A stretch of 64,000 nucleotides of DNA from Hofstenia miamia (lineage: Eukaryota > Xenacoelomorpha > Acoela), in NCBI GenBank assembly GCA_004352715.1, contig SCFE01000069.1:103656-167655 (forward strand), in the 5' to 3' direction. Positions 24,256 to 36,950 of this stretch are shown piece by piece (within the stretch, counting starts at the first letter, position 1; every line of letters starts with the position of its first letter). The notes below the pieces were generated by a model. That model had not been told where the DNA came from. It made no database searches and saw nothing but the letters and a program-made list of their open reading frames with translations. Position numbers and translations under genes: made by a program.

Positions 24256-26422
24256 TCTTAGCAATATGCGAAACTAATGACTGGATGATCGCATCATATA
24301 CTAAATGTCACGTGCCAGAAATCAGAAAGGTAAACACGTAAGCAAATAACCGAAGCTCTACGTTAATAAAGAACGTTTTCAAACACTCTTAAACACACAA
24401 AAGGAAATTGAAATGGCTCAGTAAAAAACTCTTGTAACCAGGCTTTCCTCATTCAATTCAGGACTGCAAGTTGGTCAGGATATGTTGACCGAACTAAAAA
24501 ATTTTGTATCAAAATTTAACCCAAATATTACCAAATTACAACTTCACCACTAAACACGTTGGAAATATAAATTTGGTAAAAAAGAAAATATATAAATAAT
24601 ACAAAAATGTAAATGGCTTTTTACTGAAACCTACAAAATTCAACACAAACTCAACTCTATAAAATATATACATGTAACACTCTTGCAAACGTGCATGCAT
24701 AAGATCTTTTTTCGATCATGATGCACATTACTTGTAAAAATGGACCAAGCCCACTTATATATATATATATATGTATGCTATTATTATTTTACTCAACAGA
24801 AAAATTTGGCAAGACCCAAAAACATGAGCTCAAATTTTGGATCAATTTTTTCATTTAAAGATCAAGTTTCAGAATACAAAAATGGATCCTGATTCTAAAA
24901 ATTCAAGTTATAATGTTCATCATTGCAATGGTTATCTATCAATAACAATGCCTTAAACTTTTGGCCAGCATTGTACAATATAATTGTGCGAACTACATTT
25001 TCGATTTACAACCAATTTCAATCATTATGATAAAACTTAGATTCCGTCCAGTGTCCAACTCTATTCCAGTTTTTCTAAAATTTTAACAAAGGGGGCTCTT
25101 TTTGATGTAAGCAGTCCAACATGTAGCCTCAGACCACACAGACTAGTTACTAAAGCGTTCTTTCAGTAAATGCTATGCCAACGACCGACTACGGCCAACG
25201 GCCGTGTTCCCAAAGATTTTGTTTTACGGGCAAAATCTCGACTAAAATTATTATGATGAGCCATTTATTTGCATGATTATTTGTATTTTGTATTTAAAAC
25301 TTTGTCGCTTTAACCATTTTCTTTAATTGCTCTAACAATAAGCATGTTTTAATCGTTCCATTGAAAATGGCAGCATTTCACTTAGTAGTATTAAAAAGTA
25401 CCGTCTACGGCAAAAAATATAGAAATAAAAATGCAACGTACATTGATAAGTGTATGAAATCTAGAAATTGGCAGCTTTATACATTATATTGACATGATCC
25501 ATATAAATCATTTTCGGGATGAGAGATTGTAACAGCTTTTGAGTTGAATAATTTCAACTTAAAATTTACACAGATGCGCGTAAATTAATAATAAATTAAT
25601 GACAAACATCTTTTCGTTCGGTTTTTCAAAACTATATAGTAATTATTTTTGAGATTTTTCAGAACTATTTACGACCATACAGATTAGTAACTTAAAAAAA
25701 TTATGGTTTAGAAATAATGATGACTGACATTGGTAAACCATGCCATGTGCACAAATAGGAAACATTAAGAGTGAGTGTGCAAAAGTAATAAAAAATAAAC
25801 ACACAAAACACTAAATACCCTGGCAACCAGAATTTCTTTCAATGTTCTCAACTAAAAATAGGAGGAGATTCCAATTGAAAGCGATGCCATATAATCCAAT
25901 TCTGGTCTCATATTCCTTATTTGAGAGTTAAATGCAATACAAACTGTCAAAATGTTAATTCAGAATAATCTTCATTAAATTCTACTAGCAGATTGATAAA
26001 TATAATTTAACTCTGGTATATTAATCACTTCTGCATCTTATCATTGATCTTGTGGAAGAATGTATCAATTCACTCATTGTGTTTAAAAAGGATCCAATTT
26101 GTTAATTTCGTAGTTCCACTCAAATTTCTATAGTAGTTAAAGTTAACTGCCACCTTATACTTCCAATCCAACCCAGTTCTGCTTTAATTATCAATTTTGT
26201 CATACTCCAATGGTGTACGGAGGAGGAACACTTGCTCACCTCTGAAAATCTTAATTTTAATGCTAAACAGTGAACAGCCACGAGTAATATAATAATCGGA
26301 GGGCTTGTTTATTGTCGAGTGAATTAATTCAATTCAATGAGATTTTTATTTTCTTCTAATCGCTAGATGTAGATGTCACAATATTGTCGAGGGCTTTGTT
26401 TGGCTGTGAACTTTTTCCTATG
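24256..26422. other. No gene recognised
   Basis: Upstream flank of the phospholipase gene and AT-rich intergenic sequence. It contains a (TA)n tract at about 24754-24771. No domain, transposon terminus or RNA gene was recognised, and no promoter element can be claimed. Confidence 0.5.
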
Positions 26423-27192
26423 GGTCTACAGAGTTTACATCGCCCGGAATTTACATCGACCAGAATTTATATCAACCAGAAATCTGACAGCTTTTCAATT
26501 GAAAAAATTTGGAAGAGAAATCATTGATAGAGGAACTCAAACTTGATTGAAAATATACAATTTTTCCATTTTAAATGAATGTTTTTAGTGTGGGAAATTC
26601 AAAATTATAAAATTTGAAAAGATTGAGATCAGAAATTTCTTGTAAAAATAATTATGTTGAGGGGCTGTGACTACAGCTCGATATGCACTATCAGCTCGCT
26701 ATTCAAATACAAGCAAAATTTAGAATATTTAAATTAGATTTTAAAAATTTATTAATTAAATATGAATTACTTGAATTATTTGCCAATTAAGAATAGCTTG
26801 CGATAATTCAAATTTTATGTTTTTTAAATATTCCTTGTAAATACAGTCATAACCCTTAAGTTGAAACGTATATATGAAAACTAGAAAAGGCTCATTTCTG
26901 CCTAGTCACTACATATTACATGTACTATTCATCAAACCTAAGTCAATCTCACATTTAAGCGTATGCAAACTTTAATGAAACCTTAGTATTTTTTATGCCT
27001 GTAGATTGTGAATTTAGGTTAAATACGTGTAAAACATTACGTTTTTGTCAATTTCAGATAATATTTGTAATTACCAAATTAGTTTCATATAATCCTATAA
27101 TTGTCCTCATCATGGTATATAGGAGATTTGAAAACAATGTTCATGTTGAAAGTGGTCGATATCAACTCTGGTCGATGTGAACTCTGTACGCC
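26423..27192. mobile_element. 770-bp non-autonomous element with 8-bp TSD and iterated 16-bp termini
   Basis: Both ends are flanked by the direct repeat TTCCTATG (26415-26422 and 27193-27200). The left end is GGTCTACAGAGTTTACATCG; the complement of the right end is GGCGTACAGAGTTCACATCG. Just inside, a 16-bp unit of the type ATTTACATCGACCAGA is repeated about three times on the left, and a related unit about twice on the right in inverse orientation. The interior has no transposase. An 8-bp TSD fits hAT, and the GG start also fits Merlin; the superfamily is left open. Confidence 0.88.
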
Positions 27193-27849
27193 TTCCTATG
27201 TATTAAATTCTGTTTGTTACTCGTGTATTTTACTCATTGTGTTGCACTGGACGGCATCATCTGTGTTTTATACAATTTGTCATCATAACTCAGAAGAGTT
27301 CGAGCGTGTTAGAGCGCCTTGAATCATGCCTAGGATCCCCCCTAGGAAATGTAGCATGGCGATGTGCGGTTCCAAATATGGCAGGCACGGGACACATAAT
27401 TGTTCTAGCCAGCCTTAATAATGGCTGTATATGGTTACGATTATCAATTGCTATGAATATTAGGACAAAATATTTTCATTTTTTAAAAGTGTCAAAGATT
27501 AGGTCACGAAAAGTTCAAATAGTTTTACTGTGATTGCCAAATTTTATTAATGTTCTTGATTTGCATCATGTAACAATATTGATTGCTTGTTTTATGTGTT
27601 GATTTGCTTTCAAGCCATAAATATATAACTGAAGGCCTACAGAGCCTTTTATGAAATCTCCAAAACATGGAACAAAATTTATTTATTTATTTTTAGTTTT
27701 AGTATCATCATGCAATCAATTCCAAGCAAAAAGTGAAAATTCAACAACGATTATAAGTTTTGTGTGTAAACCTTCAGCTACTAATACTTCGAATTTGGAT
27801 ACTACAACTACTACAACATAAACCCCACATTTTGTTATTCCATTCGAAC

Positions 27850-29965
27850 CTAATGAAGACCACATTAACGATGACTTGAAATATGGAGCATTACATTCCA
27901 CTTGGTTACTGGAACCGATTATAAGTCTGAAAATGAAAAAGTTAACAGATGGTTCAAACCATCATGGTTGACTCAGTATTCATGGATGCCTTATTCTGCA
28001 CTACCCAAAGGTGTTTTTTGTAAATGGTGTGTTTTCTTTAAACCATATGTGAGATAGAGGTCTACAAGGTGCTCTGATTGTAACCCCTTTGAGGAAATAT
28101 GCGAAAATTCATAATGTTGCCCAGAAACATAAGGTAAGTTCGTGGCACTGGGAAAGTATGGAACTTGCAATTGTTTTTACTAAAGGTAGACGATCTGCAA
28201 TAGATGTTTCATTAACCCCTTTCTGGCCAAAATTGTATGTTAGTTGATTTTTTTAAATATGACCATTTTTCTAGATAAATATACGTCAAAAAGCATGTTG
28301 ATAATTGAAAAAATAAATATAAACTTATTTTAGCGGGAAAATCGCTATGTTCATTGTGATGAACCCTGGCCACGCACTCATTTTTACGAATGTTTATGTT
28401 CACTGGAATTATTAAATCCCATAGATTTTTGTATATTAAGGGATACATAATGCTAATGAAAATATTTGTAAACAAATATAGCAATAGTTAATAGCATTTC
28501 TAAAAAAATAATTTTGTAATTGAAACTTTTAAGCTTAGACTTAATAAAAATTAATTGTTTAACAATGTATAAATCGCAACAACACTTTGTAAGAGAAAGC
28601 ATTTCATTTCTGAGATAGACGCAACGACATAAACCACTAAAACAGATTTTCCATAAAATGTGACTCAGCTTTTTCAGGTTCTTGTCTTGTTCATTGTAAT
28701 GAACAGTGGCCTAGAAAAGGGTTAAGCATTTCTCGCCAGCCAGCAGTTGATAGAAAAACATAGAGGTATTTTACTGCCCATCGTTAAAACAATTAAGTTG
28801 CGTAGTTTAAATAGTTTACCTCTTCGAGGTCATTTAGGTGAAAATTTTGACAAAGGACTTTTTAATAAGCTTCTTGAATTTAGAGGTTTTGCGGACGATG
28901 AAGTACTATCTAAACATTTACAAACCTGTCACAAGAATTCAACCTATACTTCTTCAAGAATTCAAAATGCGATCATTTATCGCATTAAATCAGTTATTGT
29001 TGATAGCTTAACTCAAGAAATTAATATGTTTAGAGCAATCCTTAAACTCTAGAACACGAAGTACAGTTTACCAGCTTTTTGTAGCATCAAGAAGCCATCT
29101 TTCATTTGTTATCTTAACATGATATCTTCTAATAATGGAATGTTGGAGCCGTCACACAATATCTTCAGAAGAAAAATATCGATCTGATGGAAGTAGAAAT
29201 TCAAACTGATTTATTGCTATCAGTTTTTAAAAGGCATCAAGAGAACGCAGAAATCGAATTTGGCCACATTTTTCAAAAAATGAAGCCTTGGCCAATAATT
29301 TTCAAATGGATAAAAATATGCCCCGATTAACATCTCGCCAGTTACATCGTTCCAACCCTGAAGCTACATGTGCTGAAGAACATTTTCGTAGATTAGCATG
29401 TGCCCCCTACATCAATAGTTTAGTAAATTCCTTATCTGCACGTTTCAATGACCTCCATCCACAAAATCTTAAGGCATTAACAAAACATGAATATCAAAGT
29501 GCAATTCGAACGATTCAGACAGTTTATAATATTGATAATTTCTATGCTGAAATTGAACTTTGGCACTCTTTTTGGACAACCACGAATGTTAACATCAACA
29601 TTAACGTACATTTAATAGAGTTTCTAGAGTTTTGCACCATATATCCTGAATCAAAAAAGCAATTATTTATGGGTTGGTACTTCCTACAACAACATGCATG
29701 GTGGAGCGGGTATTCAGTTACTTACGTTGTTTGAAAACTTGGTCACGAAGTGCTATGACTGATGTCAGTGGACTTATGATGTTGTACATTCACAGCATGA
29801 GAATTTCTAGTGATGAACACTTCGATGAAAACGTTTTTGTTTTCCAAAAGACGCACCAAGAATGCTTTTTATTTAAAAATGTGGTGTTTTTTATTTCAGA
29901 GCTTTATTTCAAAAAACTTGATTTTGCCCCCCCCCTAATTGTTTTCCTGTGTACACCATTGTCAT
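27850..29965 (+). pseudogene. hAT-superfamily transposase relic (ZMYM1-like TTF zinc finger / DUF4371 / dimerisation type)
   Basis: Broken plus-strand reading frames follow the order of ZMYM1-like hAT proteins. An N-terminal region holds FKPSWLTQYSWMPYS and GVFCKWCVFF (about 27950-28050). A middle region at 28747-29052 has LPLRGHLGENFDKGLF and LLEFRGFADD. A region at 29288-29734 has DKNMPRLTSRQLHRSNP. The C-terminal dimerisation region at about 29690-29830 has CMVERVFSYLRCLK. Frameshifts and stops separate these, and the frame is interrupted by the inserted element at 28212-28725. A probable right terminus, CACCATTG after a C-rich run, lies near 29958; the left terminus was not found. Such genes can be domesticated, but this copy is clearly decayed. 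Confidence 0.82.
28212..28725. mobile_element. piggyBac-type MITE inserted in the hAT relic (TTAA TSD)
   Basis: The element is bounded by TTAA at 28212-28215 and 28722-28725. Inverted termini are CCCCTTTCTGGCCA on the left and, on the complementary strand of the right end, CCCTTTTCTAGGCCA. Removing it with one TTAA leaves the hAT frame reading DVSLSISRQ across the site, which fixes the borders. TTAA and CCC-starting termini are piggyBac traits. Its internal 90-codon frame has no similarity that I recognise. Confidence 0.9.
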
Positions 29966-31024
29966 ACCCATGAGAGTTTACGTTTGTCAAACTTATTAGA
30001 AATGCTAAATGAAATTCTTTTATTCTGAAAGTTTTCAGACTTGAAAAACTAATTGCTTTGATTTATAGCTTTAATCATCAATTAGCGGCCTATCGTAGAT
30101 GTTTCCTACATCAGACCTTATAGGTCATGCATTTGACTTGAGTGAGACTTATGATATGATGAAATTTCTAATGAATTTGATTAAATATAAAAGAGCATAA
30201 ATGAAAGTTTAGTAGTGAACTTAAGGAAATAATTTTGCTTCTTGGACTTCCTTTGGGGTAAATGAAAATCATATACTTTCTGTCTATGGGACAGAAAATC
30301 AGATCATTTGCATTACAAGCAAGAGAAGTGGACTCTACGTACAAAGAAATTATCTGGAAGGTTCAAATGTGTGAATCTACCTCCTATTAATACTAAAATG
30401 CTTTTCTCCCAACCCCCTCCATTTCATTTTAGGATTGGCTTACTGAAAAAATTCGTCAAAGTAGTGGATAGACAACGTGCTAGACTGAAATAACTTTTGC
30501 AAAATTTTCTAAAGTGATTTCAAATACAAAAATCAGGGAAGGTGTCATTAATGGTCACCAATTCGTCTCCTTTTTCATGACCGTAATTGCTTGATGCAAC
30601 AAGACAGCAAAAATAAAACTGCATAGAGAGCATTTATGTGGGCTACAAAAGGATTTGGGCAAAAATAAAGCTACTAAAAATAAGGAAATTGTCAATGATA
30701 TGCTATACAAGTATACACATTACTTTCATTTTCATTTAGACTTTGAATCTAAGTGACATCAGTGAACAGGGCGAAAGATTTCACACTAGAAGTACCATTA
30801 ATCCTTGAGATTCATTTCATATGTAGCATTTTAATTAAAAAATTATGTAAAAAAATGAAAAAAATTTAAATAGATTATCAATATTTTTGGAGGTGTATAT
30901 ACCTGCTGTTGTTTTTAATGAATGCATACGCAAGTAAACAAAATTTTAATTTGATTCAATTTTGACACATTTGGTATTGGATAAATAATATCCAAATATG
31001 ATGGAAAATTACTGTTGTACATAT
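29966..31024. other. No gene recognised
   Basis: AT-rich sequence between two mobile elements. A 61-codon frame at 30308-30493 has no identifiable motif. Confidence 0.5.
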
Positions 31025-31594
31025 CAGAGGCGAATACAGAGGCCCTCCAAAATAAGAATAGTTCATTAAAGTTGTGCAAAAAATTACAAACAAATTCATT
31101 TGTACCCAATAGGGTGATCACATTTTTGCATTCAAATTCAATATGGGCGGACTTCTCAAAACCCAGTACAAGTTTTTGCATGCAACTTTACAATTTCATT
31201 GATTTTAGCAAGGATTTGCATTTTGGGATGTTTCATTTTCTGGAATTTTATCATAATATTCAACAAAATGTATATAATATGACGAGTAAGCACACATTCA
31301 AAAATTTATGTGAACATTTTGTACTTTACTCCATTATCAAAATTCAAACTTTTGGCTAAAAACAATGAAAAAATTTATTTAAATTTATAAAAATTTTTCG
31401 CTGGGTCTTGAAAAATTGCACAAATTGTACAATTGCATTTTTGGGGGCAGCACATGATTGTGAATGTCCGCATAATTTTGAATTTTAAAAATTAAAAATG
31501 CAATACTTTTTAATCAGCCGTATTGCCCAATTAGGCACTTAGCATTTTATCCTGCATTGGGCCCCCTCTAAAAATATTTCTGTATTCACCACTG
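31025..31594. mobile_element. 570-bp hAT-type MITE
   Basis: The left end is CAGAGGCGAATACAGAGGCCC. The complement of the right end is CAGTGGTGAATACAGAAATA, with a GGGGGCCC block further in. The eight flanking bases are GTACATAT and GTACGTTT, identical at six positions, compatible with a decayed 8-bp duplication. There is no coding capacity. Opposed frames inside (31015-31359 and 30915-31181) are by-products of the repeats. Confidence 0.75.
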
Positions 31595-32507
31595 GTACGT
31601 TTTATGTGATACAAATGCAACTCTAGCGCCAAAAGTTTTTGAACTACCAAAGGGCTATTTTTTAATTTTTGCAACAGTTATGTTTTTACATGGAATTGAA
31701 ATTAAAATTTCAAGGCACTTTGAAGCTTAAAAAATCATTCTTCTGAGATGAGAATATGATTTTATGAAATTGTCAACATAATAATTAGGACAAAACAAGA
31801 ATATTACAATACAAGGATTTTATTAAAAATAGGATAGATCATTAACAATGAGTGATATAAATAAAAAAAGACATATTTGGAATCAGAGTAAACATTTCTA
31901 TCAGGATGTACCTAAATCATATTAGAACTATTTTTTATTGTTGACCAGTGTAATCAGATCAGTGAGAAAATTGAATTTTTCACAAAGCGATAACCAAACA
32001 GATAAAAATCCTTTTAATACAATAGTTAGTTGTGGATACGTACAATAAAATTCGATAACATCTAAAAAATATAAAATGCTATTAGAGTATGATATTTTGC
32101 AACGGAAGATGGCGTTAAAAATGATTTTATAGAAGAATAATGTCAAATGATTCTACATTCAAATTAAATTATGTCAAACAATCAAAATGATTGAAATCAA
32201 GGAAATTTATTATATTTTTCACAAATTCAAAGTTCTGTAATACTTTTAATCAATTTTTTGAATATTCCAAAAAAAAATCCATAAAACTAAATTTATCATT
32301 GAATTTTACATAGGATTTTAAAATCAACTGAATTTTATTAACGAACAGATTGATATAATTTGTTTAATAAGGATACATTGCATTTTATGCTAATAGTGTA
32401 TACTGTAACTTGAAAAGCAAAATAGAACACAAGTATATCAAACAAGAAATAAACACTGCCTGTTACAAAACACTTTATTCGAAAAAATTTTATAATATAT
32501 ATATATA
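31595..32507. other. No gene recognised; ends in (TA)n at a gap
   Basis: AT-rich, with only short reading frames. The contig terminates in a (TA)n tract at 32497-32507. Confidence 0.5.
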
Positions 32508-33507
32508 NNNNNNNNNNNNNNNNNNNNNNNNNNNNNNNNNNNNNNNNNNNNNNNNNNNNNNNNNNNNNNNNNNNNNNNNNNNNNNNNNNNNNNNNNNNNN
32601 NNNNNNNNNNNNNNNNNNNNNNNNNNNNNNNNNNNNNNNNNNNNNNNNNNNNNNNNNNNNNNNNNNNNNNNNNNNNNNNNNNNNNNNNNNNNNNNNNNNN
32701 NNNNNNNNNNNNNNNNNNNNNNNNNNNNNNNNNNNNNNNNNNNNNNNNNNNNNNNNNNNNNNNNNNNNNNNNNNNNNNNNNNNNNNNNNNNNNNNNNNNN
32801 NNNNNNNNNNNNNNNNNNNNNNNNNNNNNNNNNNNNNNNNNNNNNNNNNNNNNNNNNNNNNNNNNNNNNNNNNNNNNNNNNNNNNNNNNNNNNNNNNNNN
32901 NNNNNNNNNNNNNNNNNNNNNNNNNNNNNNNNNNNNNNNNNNNNNNNNNNNNNNNNNNNNNNNNNNNNNNNNNNNNNNNNNNNNNNNNNNNNNNNNNNNN
33001 NNNNNNNNNNNNNNNNNNNNNNNNNNNNNNNNNNNNNNNNNNNNNNNNNNNNNNNNNNNNNNNNNNNNNNNNNNNNNNNNNNNNNNNNNNNNNNNNNNNN
33101 NNNNNNNNNNNNNNNNNNNNNNNNNNNNNNNNNNNNNNNNNNNNNNNNNNNNNNNNNNNNNNNNNNNNNNNNNNNNNNNNNNNNNNNNNNNNNNNNNNNN
33201 NNNNNNNNNNNNNNNNNNNNNNNNNNNNNNNNNNNNNNNNNNNNNNNNNNNNNNNNNNNNNNNNNNNNNNNNNNNNNNNNNNNNNNNNNNNNNNNNNNNN
33301 NNNNNNNNNNNNNNNNNNNNNNNNNNNNNNNNNNNNNNNNNNNNNNNNNNNNNNNNNNNNNNNNNNNNNNNNNNNNNNNNNNNNNNNNNNNNNNNNNNNN
33401 NNNNNNNNNNNNNNNNNNNNNNNNNNNNNNNNNNNNNNNNNNNNNNNNNNNNNNNNNNNNNNNNNNNNNNNNNNNNNNNNNNNNNNNNNNNNNNNNNNNN
33501 NNNNNNN
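32508..33507. other. 1000-N scaffold gap
   Basis: Exactly 1000 N, a placeholder size. It truncates the Tc1-like transposase that begins on its right side. Long frames across it are artefacts. Confidence 0.99.
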
Positions 33508-33983
33508 CACTTGTACTTTGTTTCTGTGCAGTTGAAATACGCACTCATCAGTTATCCAAATATCTTCAAAAGTGTAGTCTTTCCAATCTTTCACGAAATT
33601 TAATATTTTTTCTTTATGTTCTTTTGTAATCAGAAGTCGATTTTTTCTGCCAATTTATGTAACTCCATTTTTTTCAGTGTTCTCTGAATTGCGGTTTCAT
33701 GCACAGAGATGTCGGCTTCAGTTTGAAGTCGGTTTGCAAGTTTTTTCCCAGAAATATAGGGATTTTTGAGAGCAATTGCGACTGTTTTCTGAATGAATTT
33801 TCCAATAATTTTTCGAGGGCGTCCACTTCCTTTTCTTCTTTTGAGAGATTCTCCTTGTCGAATTTTTTTCAGCTTTCGAAAATAATTTGATCGAGAAATT
33901 TGCGATGTCGCAAAGGCGTTTTCAAGCTGTTTCAACGTTTCCATTCCGAAGAAATCAAGTAAAAATTTTGCAAAGCAAAACAA
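33508..33983 (-). pseudogene. Tc1-like transposase, N-terminal part, frameshifted and cut by the gap
   Basis: Minus-strand frame 33983-33630 encodes a helix-turn-helix region, then a GSGRPRK hinge of the GRPR type found between the two DNA-binding subdomains of Tc1-family transposases, then a second helical region (HETAIQRTLKKMELHK). A frameshift near 33630 leads into WITDECVFQLHRNKVQV, the first catalytic Asp motif, at the gap edge. The rest of the catalytic domain is missing and is not present on the other side of the gap. Confidence 0.8.
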
Positions 33984-35141
33984 TTTGTTTGGTAAGTGTT
34001 TTCAAATATTTACGAAGTACCAGTTTAATTAATTAACTTTTTTGTTTGACCATTTTAAAGTTCACAAAATTCTCGTTTGCAGCCAACTATATTTTACACG
34101 CATTAGACGGAATTTTCAAAAATTTGCTAGATGGCGTCGTAAATATTGAATTAGTACGTAAAAAATAAAGGGAAATTTGGTATTTAGAGCTATAGCACTT
34201 TTAATATCGCAATTTGTTTACGTTACGAAACAATTATGTTAAAATACGCTTTGCTGCTTGTATTCAGCCATTACAATTTGAAATTGTCCTTGTCAATGTT
34301 GGGACAAATGAGGTTAAATTCAGTAAAACACTTTTCAAAAGTTCGTTAGAATTTTCAAAATTATTGCTTTGTAGAGGTGATTCCAATTTGATATTTCTAT
34401 ATTACGAAACGAATTATGATTGCCGAACCTCTTCTGGTGAACTTCCAACTGTTTATTTTATTCCACTCAATTTCGATCTTTGGACAAATGAGTTCAAAGT
34501 ATGCCATACACCCGCAGTTTTACACTGCTTTAGGAATTCTGCTAGCTAAATATTGGAAAATATATAATAATTGTTAGTATGTAAATTACATTACTAAGAT
34601 AAAGCTTTATAATTATAGTAGTTGCTTAAATTAAAAGTTATGTAATGCTTACATAAAAATTACTACTATCTGATGATATAGTGACAATATATTAAACAAT
34701 AAAATTGTGACATCATAAATTTAGAAGCTATGATTATTTGGAAGCCATGCTCGACTTAGCTTACCTACATAGTATTTTTGCAAATGCTAACGTTCTATTT
34801 ATAACCCTATTGTTAAAAAATTACATAGTATTTCATTGGCAAGCAAGCTTTTAAGTTGTCACCAAAAACACAAACATAATCAACGGCATATAAACTGATA
34901 TACTAGAAGTAAAAATCAATCGTAAACGTTTGTATTTTAATTACATTCAACACTAAGAGCATTCTAAAATAATTACCGAGTAAAAAGCAGGCTACATCAA
35001 GTGCATATGTTTACAGCTATTAGTGGCTTATTTGAACTAATACAAATTGGCAGCTAAGGTGCTAGACTGACTTAATTTACAAATGCTAAATATATTGCTA
35101 GCCAGGCACGCTTGAACGCCCGGACTTAGCTCTCATGTATG

Positions 35142-35181
<40 letters not shown>

Positions 35182-35640
35182 TAATTAAATTTGGGACAAT
35201 TTGTATACATTTGGGTTGAATTATGGATTTCTTGATTAACCCAACTTTGTTTGCGTTTAGTAGTGAATAGTTTTATTTTTAAATGCAGTCAATTTAACAG
35301 GTAAATTCGAAAGTTAATCGGTTTTATCCTCTAGTTTAAAAGATAAATTTTATTTTTAATATAGCAATTGGATTTCACCTAAACTTAATACTTTTTAACT
35401 ACTAATTTAAAGTTAGAACTTAAAAGATTGAAGTATTACCACAATCTAATTACTGACTAGTTATTAATGTTAAATTAAATTTTGCATTTAAACAAAGCGA
35501 AATTTTAAAAACATGAAGTTAATAAGGGGATATTGTTTTGCTCAATGCTTTTTTTATTGCATTCTGATATTCAGTGGGTCCATTTTTACAGGACTTGTCT
35601 ATAATGTAAAGGTTGGTCTAGCTATGAAGTAGAGAATAGA
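33984..35640. other. No gene recognised; (TA)n at 35148-35178
   Basis: A 111-codon plus-strand frame at 34214-34549 starts on TTG and shows no domain I recognise; it is not called as a gene. The rest is AT-rich without identifiable structure. Confidence 0.5.
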
Positions 35641-35649
35641 AATAGCTAT

Positions 35650-35930
35650 CAGGTACCCAGCTTTATTCGACCTGACGTCGGATATTGGGTCGGGTCGTGC
35701 ACAACAATTTGAATTTGATTTGGGTCGGGTCAGAAGAGCTACTCTCAGGTAATTTTCTGGGATGATAATCTGGATAAAATGCAATATTATTTATTTATTT
35801 GTTTTCAATTCATGTACATTTTTATCATGAGAATTCTGTTTTTCATCGAATGAGATTAGATCGAGTTAGTGAATCAAAATTTGGGTTGGGTCGGGTCGAA
35901 TAAGGTAATCAATAGTGTCGGGTTAAGTAC
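35650..35930. repeat. GGTCGGGTC-rich segment with inverted ends, possible MITE
   Basis: CTTTATTCGACCTGAC near 35660 is mirrored by GGGTCGAATAAGG near 35898, and GGGTCGGGTC repeats occur near both ends. This resembles the iterated subterminal repeats of the element at 53327, but no target duplication was found. Confidence 0.5.
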
Positions 35931-36537
35931 AGATTCTTTTATTGAATGCAAATCACAGTCACTCATACAGAAATATGTGTCCATATATTGCTTAACCAGT
36001 GCTTATAAATAATTCCAGTAATTTAGGTGAATATTTTCCAAAGCATAATGTTTCTCCCCAAAATCAAATTATATTAATACAAATTTCATGTAAATTATTG
36101 GATATTAGAAATAAATGTATTACAATATGTCGAAAATATATAATTGTTGAAGGTTATTTTTATAATTAGTTTTCCCAGGAACAATATATTTTGCATTCCT
36201 GTAAATACCTATCTATAATTTTAATATAGAAATGTGTAGTACAAATGATTTTAATAATTTCTCAATTGACTAGTTTGACTAAATAAGTGAGAATTATAAT
36301 TTCTGATCAAACAAAGTTCATCTCAAACACTTGCAAAGATCATCACAGTCTACAAAATTTTTAATATAAACTACTGGATATGCAATAATTGTTCAAGAAT
36401 TGAAAACTTCTTGAACATGTATATTTAGGTTTTAATTTTTCATTAATTAATATTAAAAATTATCAGAGAAGAGCTGTCAAATTTTTTCAATTCCTAATAA
36501 TGGTAACTAAATGAATAGAATGTAGATGTATTAACAG

Positions 36538-36945
36538 CAGTGGCGCAGCCAATGGGGGCACACTGTGCACTTGCAACCCCGAAGTTGAAGGACAAAAAAA
36601 ATTCTAAACAAAAGTTAAAAATGCTTTAATGCTGAAGTTGACATTGATATCACACTGTTTCTTCCGCTGAAAGGGATAAAATTAATTTGTTTGAACACCA
36701 ACAAATTCATCCCACAACAATTCACCCCAGCACTTTTTCATGTTTCTCAATTTAATTATGAATATTGACTTGTCAAGTTTTGAAAATTATATCTTTTGTA
36801 TGCGTTATTCTTGTTCAATTTAACAATAGATTTTTAAAAGTTAAATAAAAAAAGCATGGGTATCAAAAATTTAATTTTATCAATGTTCAATATTAAAAAA
36901 TCTATTTTGTGCCCATACCGAAACGAAATCCTGGCTGCGCGCCTA
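36538..36945. mobile_element. 408-bp hAT-type MITE, nested
   Basis: Flanked by the perfect 8-bp repeat ATTAACAG (36530-36537 and 36946-36953). Termini: left CAGTGGCGCAGCCA; complement of right TAGGCGCGCAGCCA. A short non-coding interior is typical of non-autonomous hAT elements. Its right target duplication shares CAG with the start of the next element, so it inserted at the edge of that element. Confidence 0.9.
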
Positions 36946-36950
36946 ATTAA

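Noticed and set aside
32338-33603. Reading frames of 350-420 codons across the second N run
   Set aside because: Same artefact; only the right-edge piece of one frame is real, as part of the Tc1-like relic.
34214-34549. 111-codon plus-strand frame
   Set aside because: Starts on TTG, no recognisable domain, no neighbouring exon; insufficient to call a gene.
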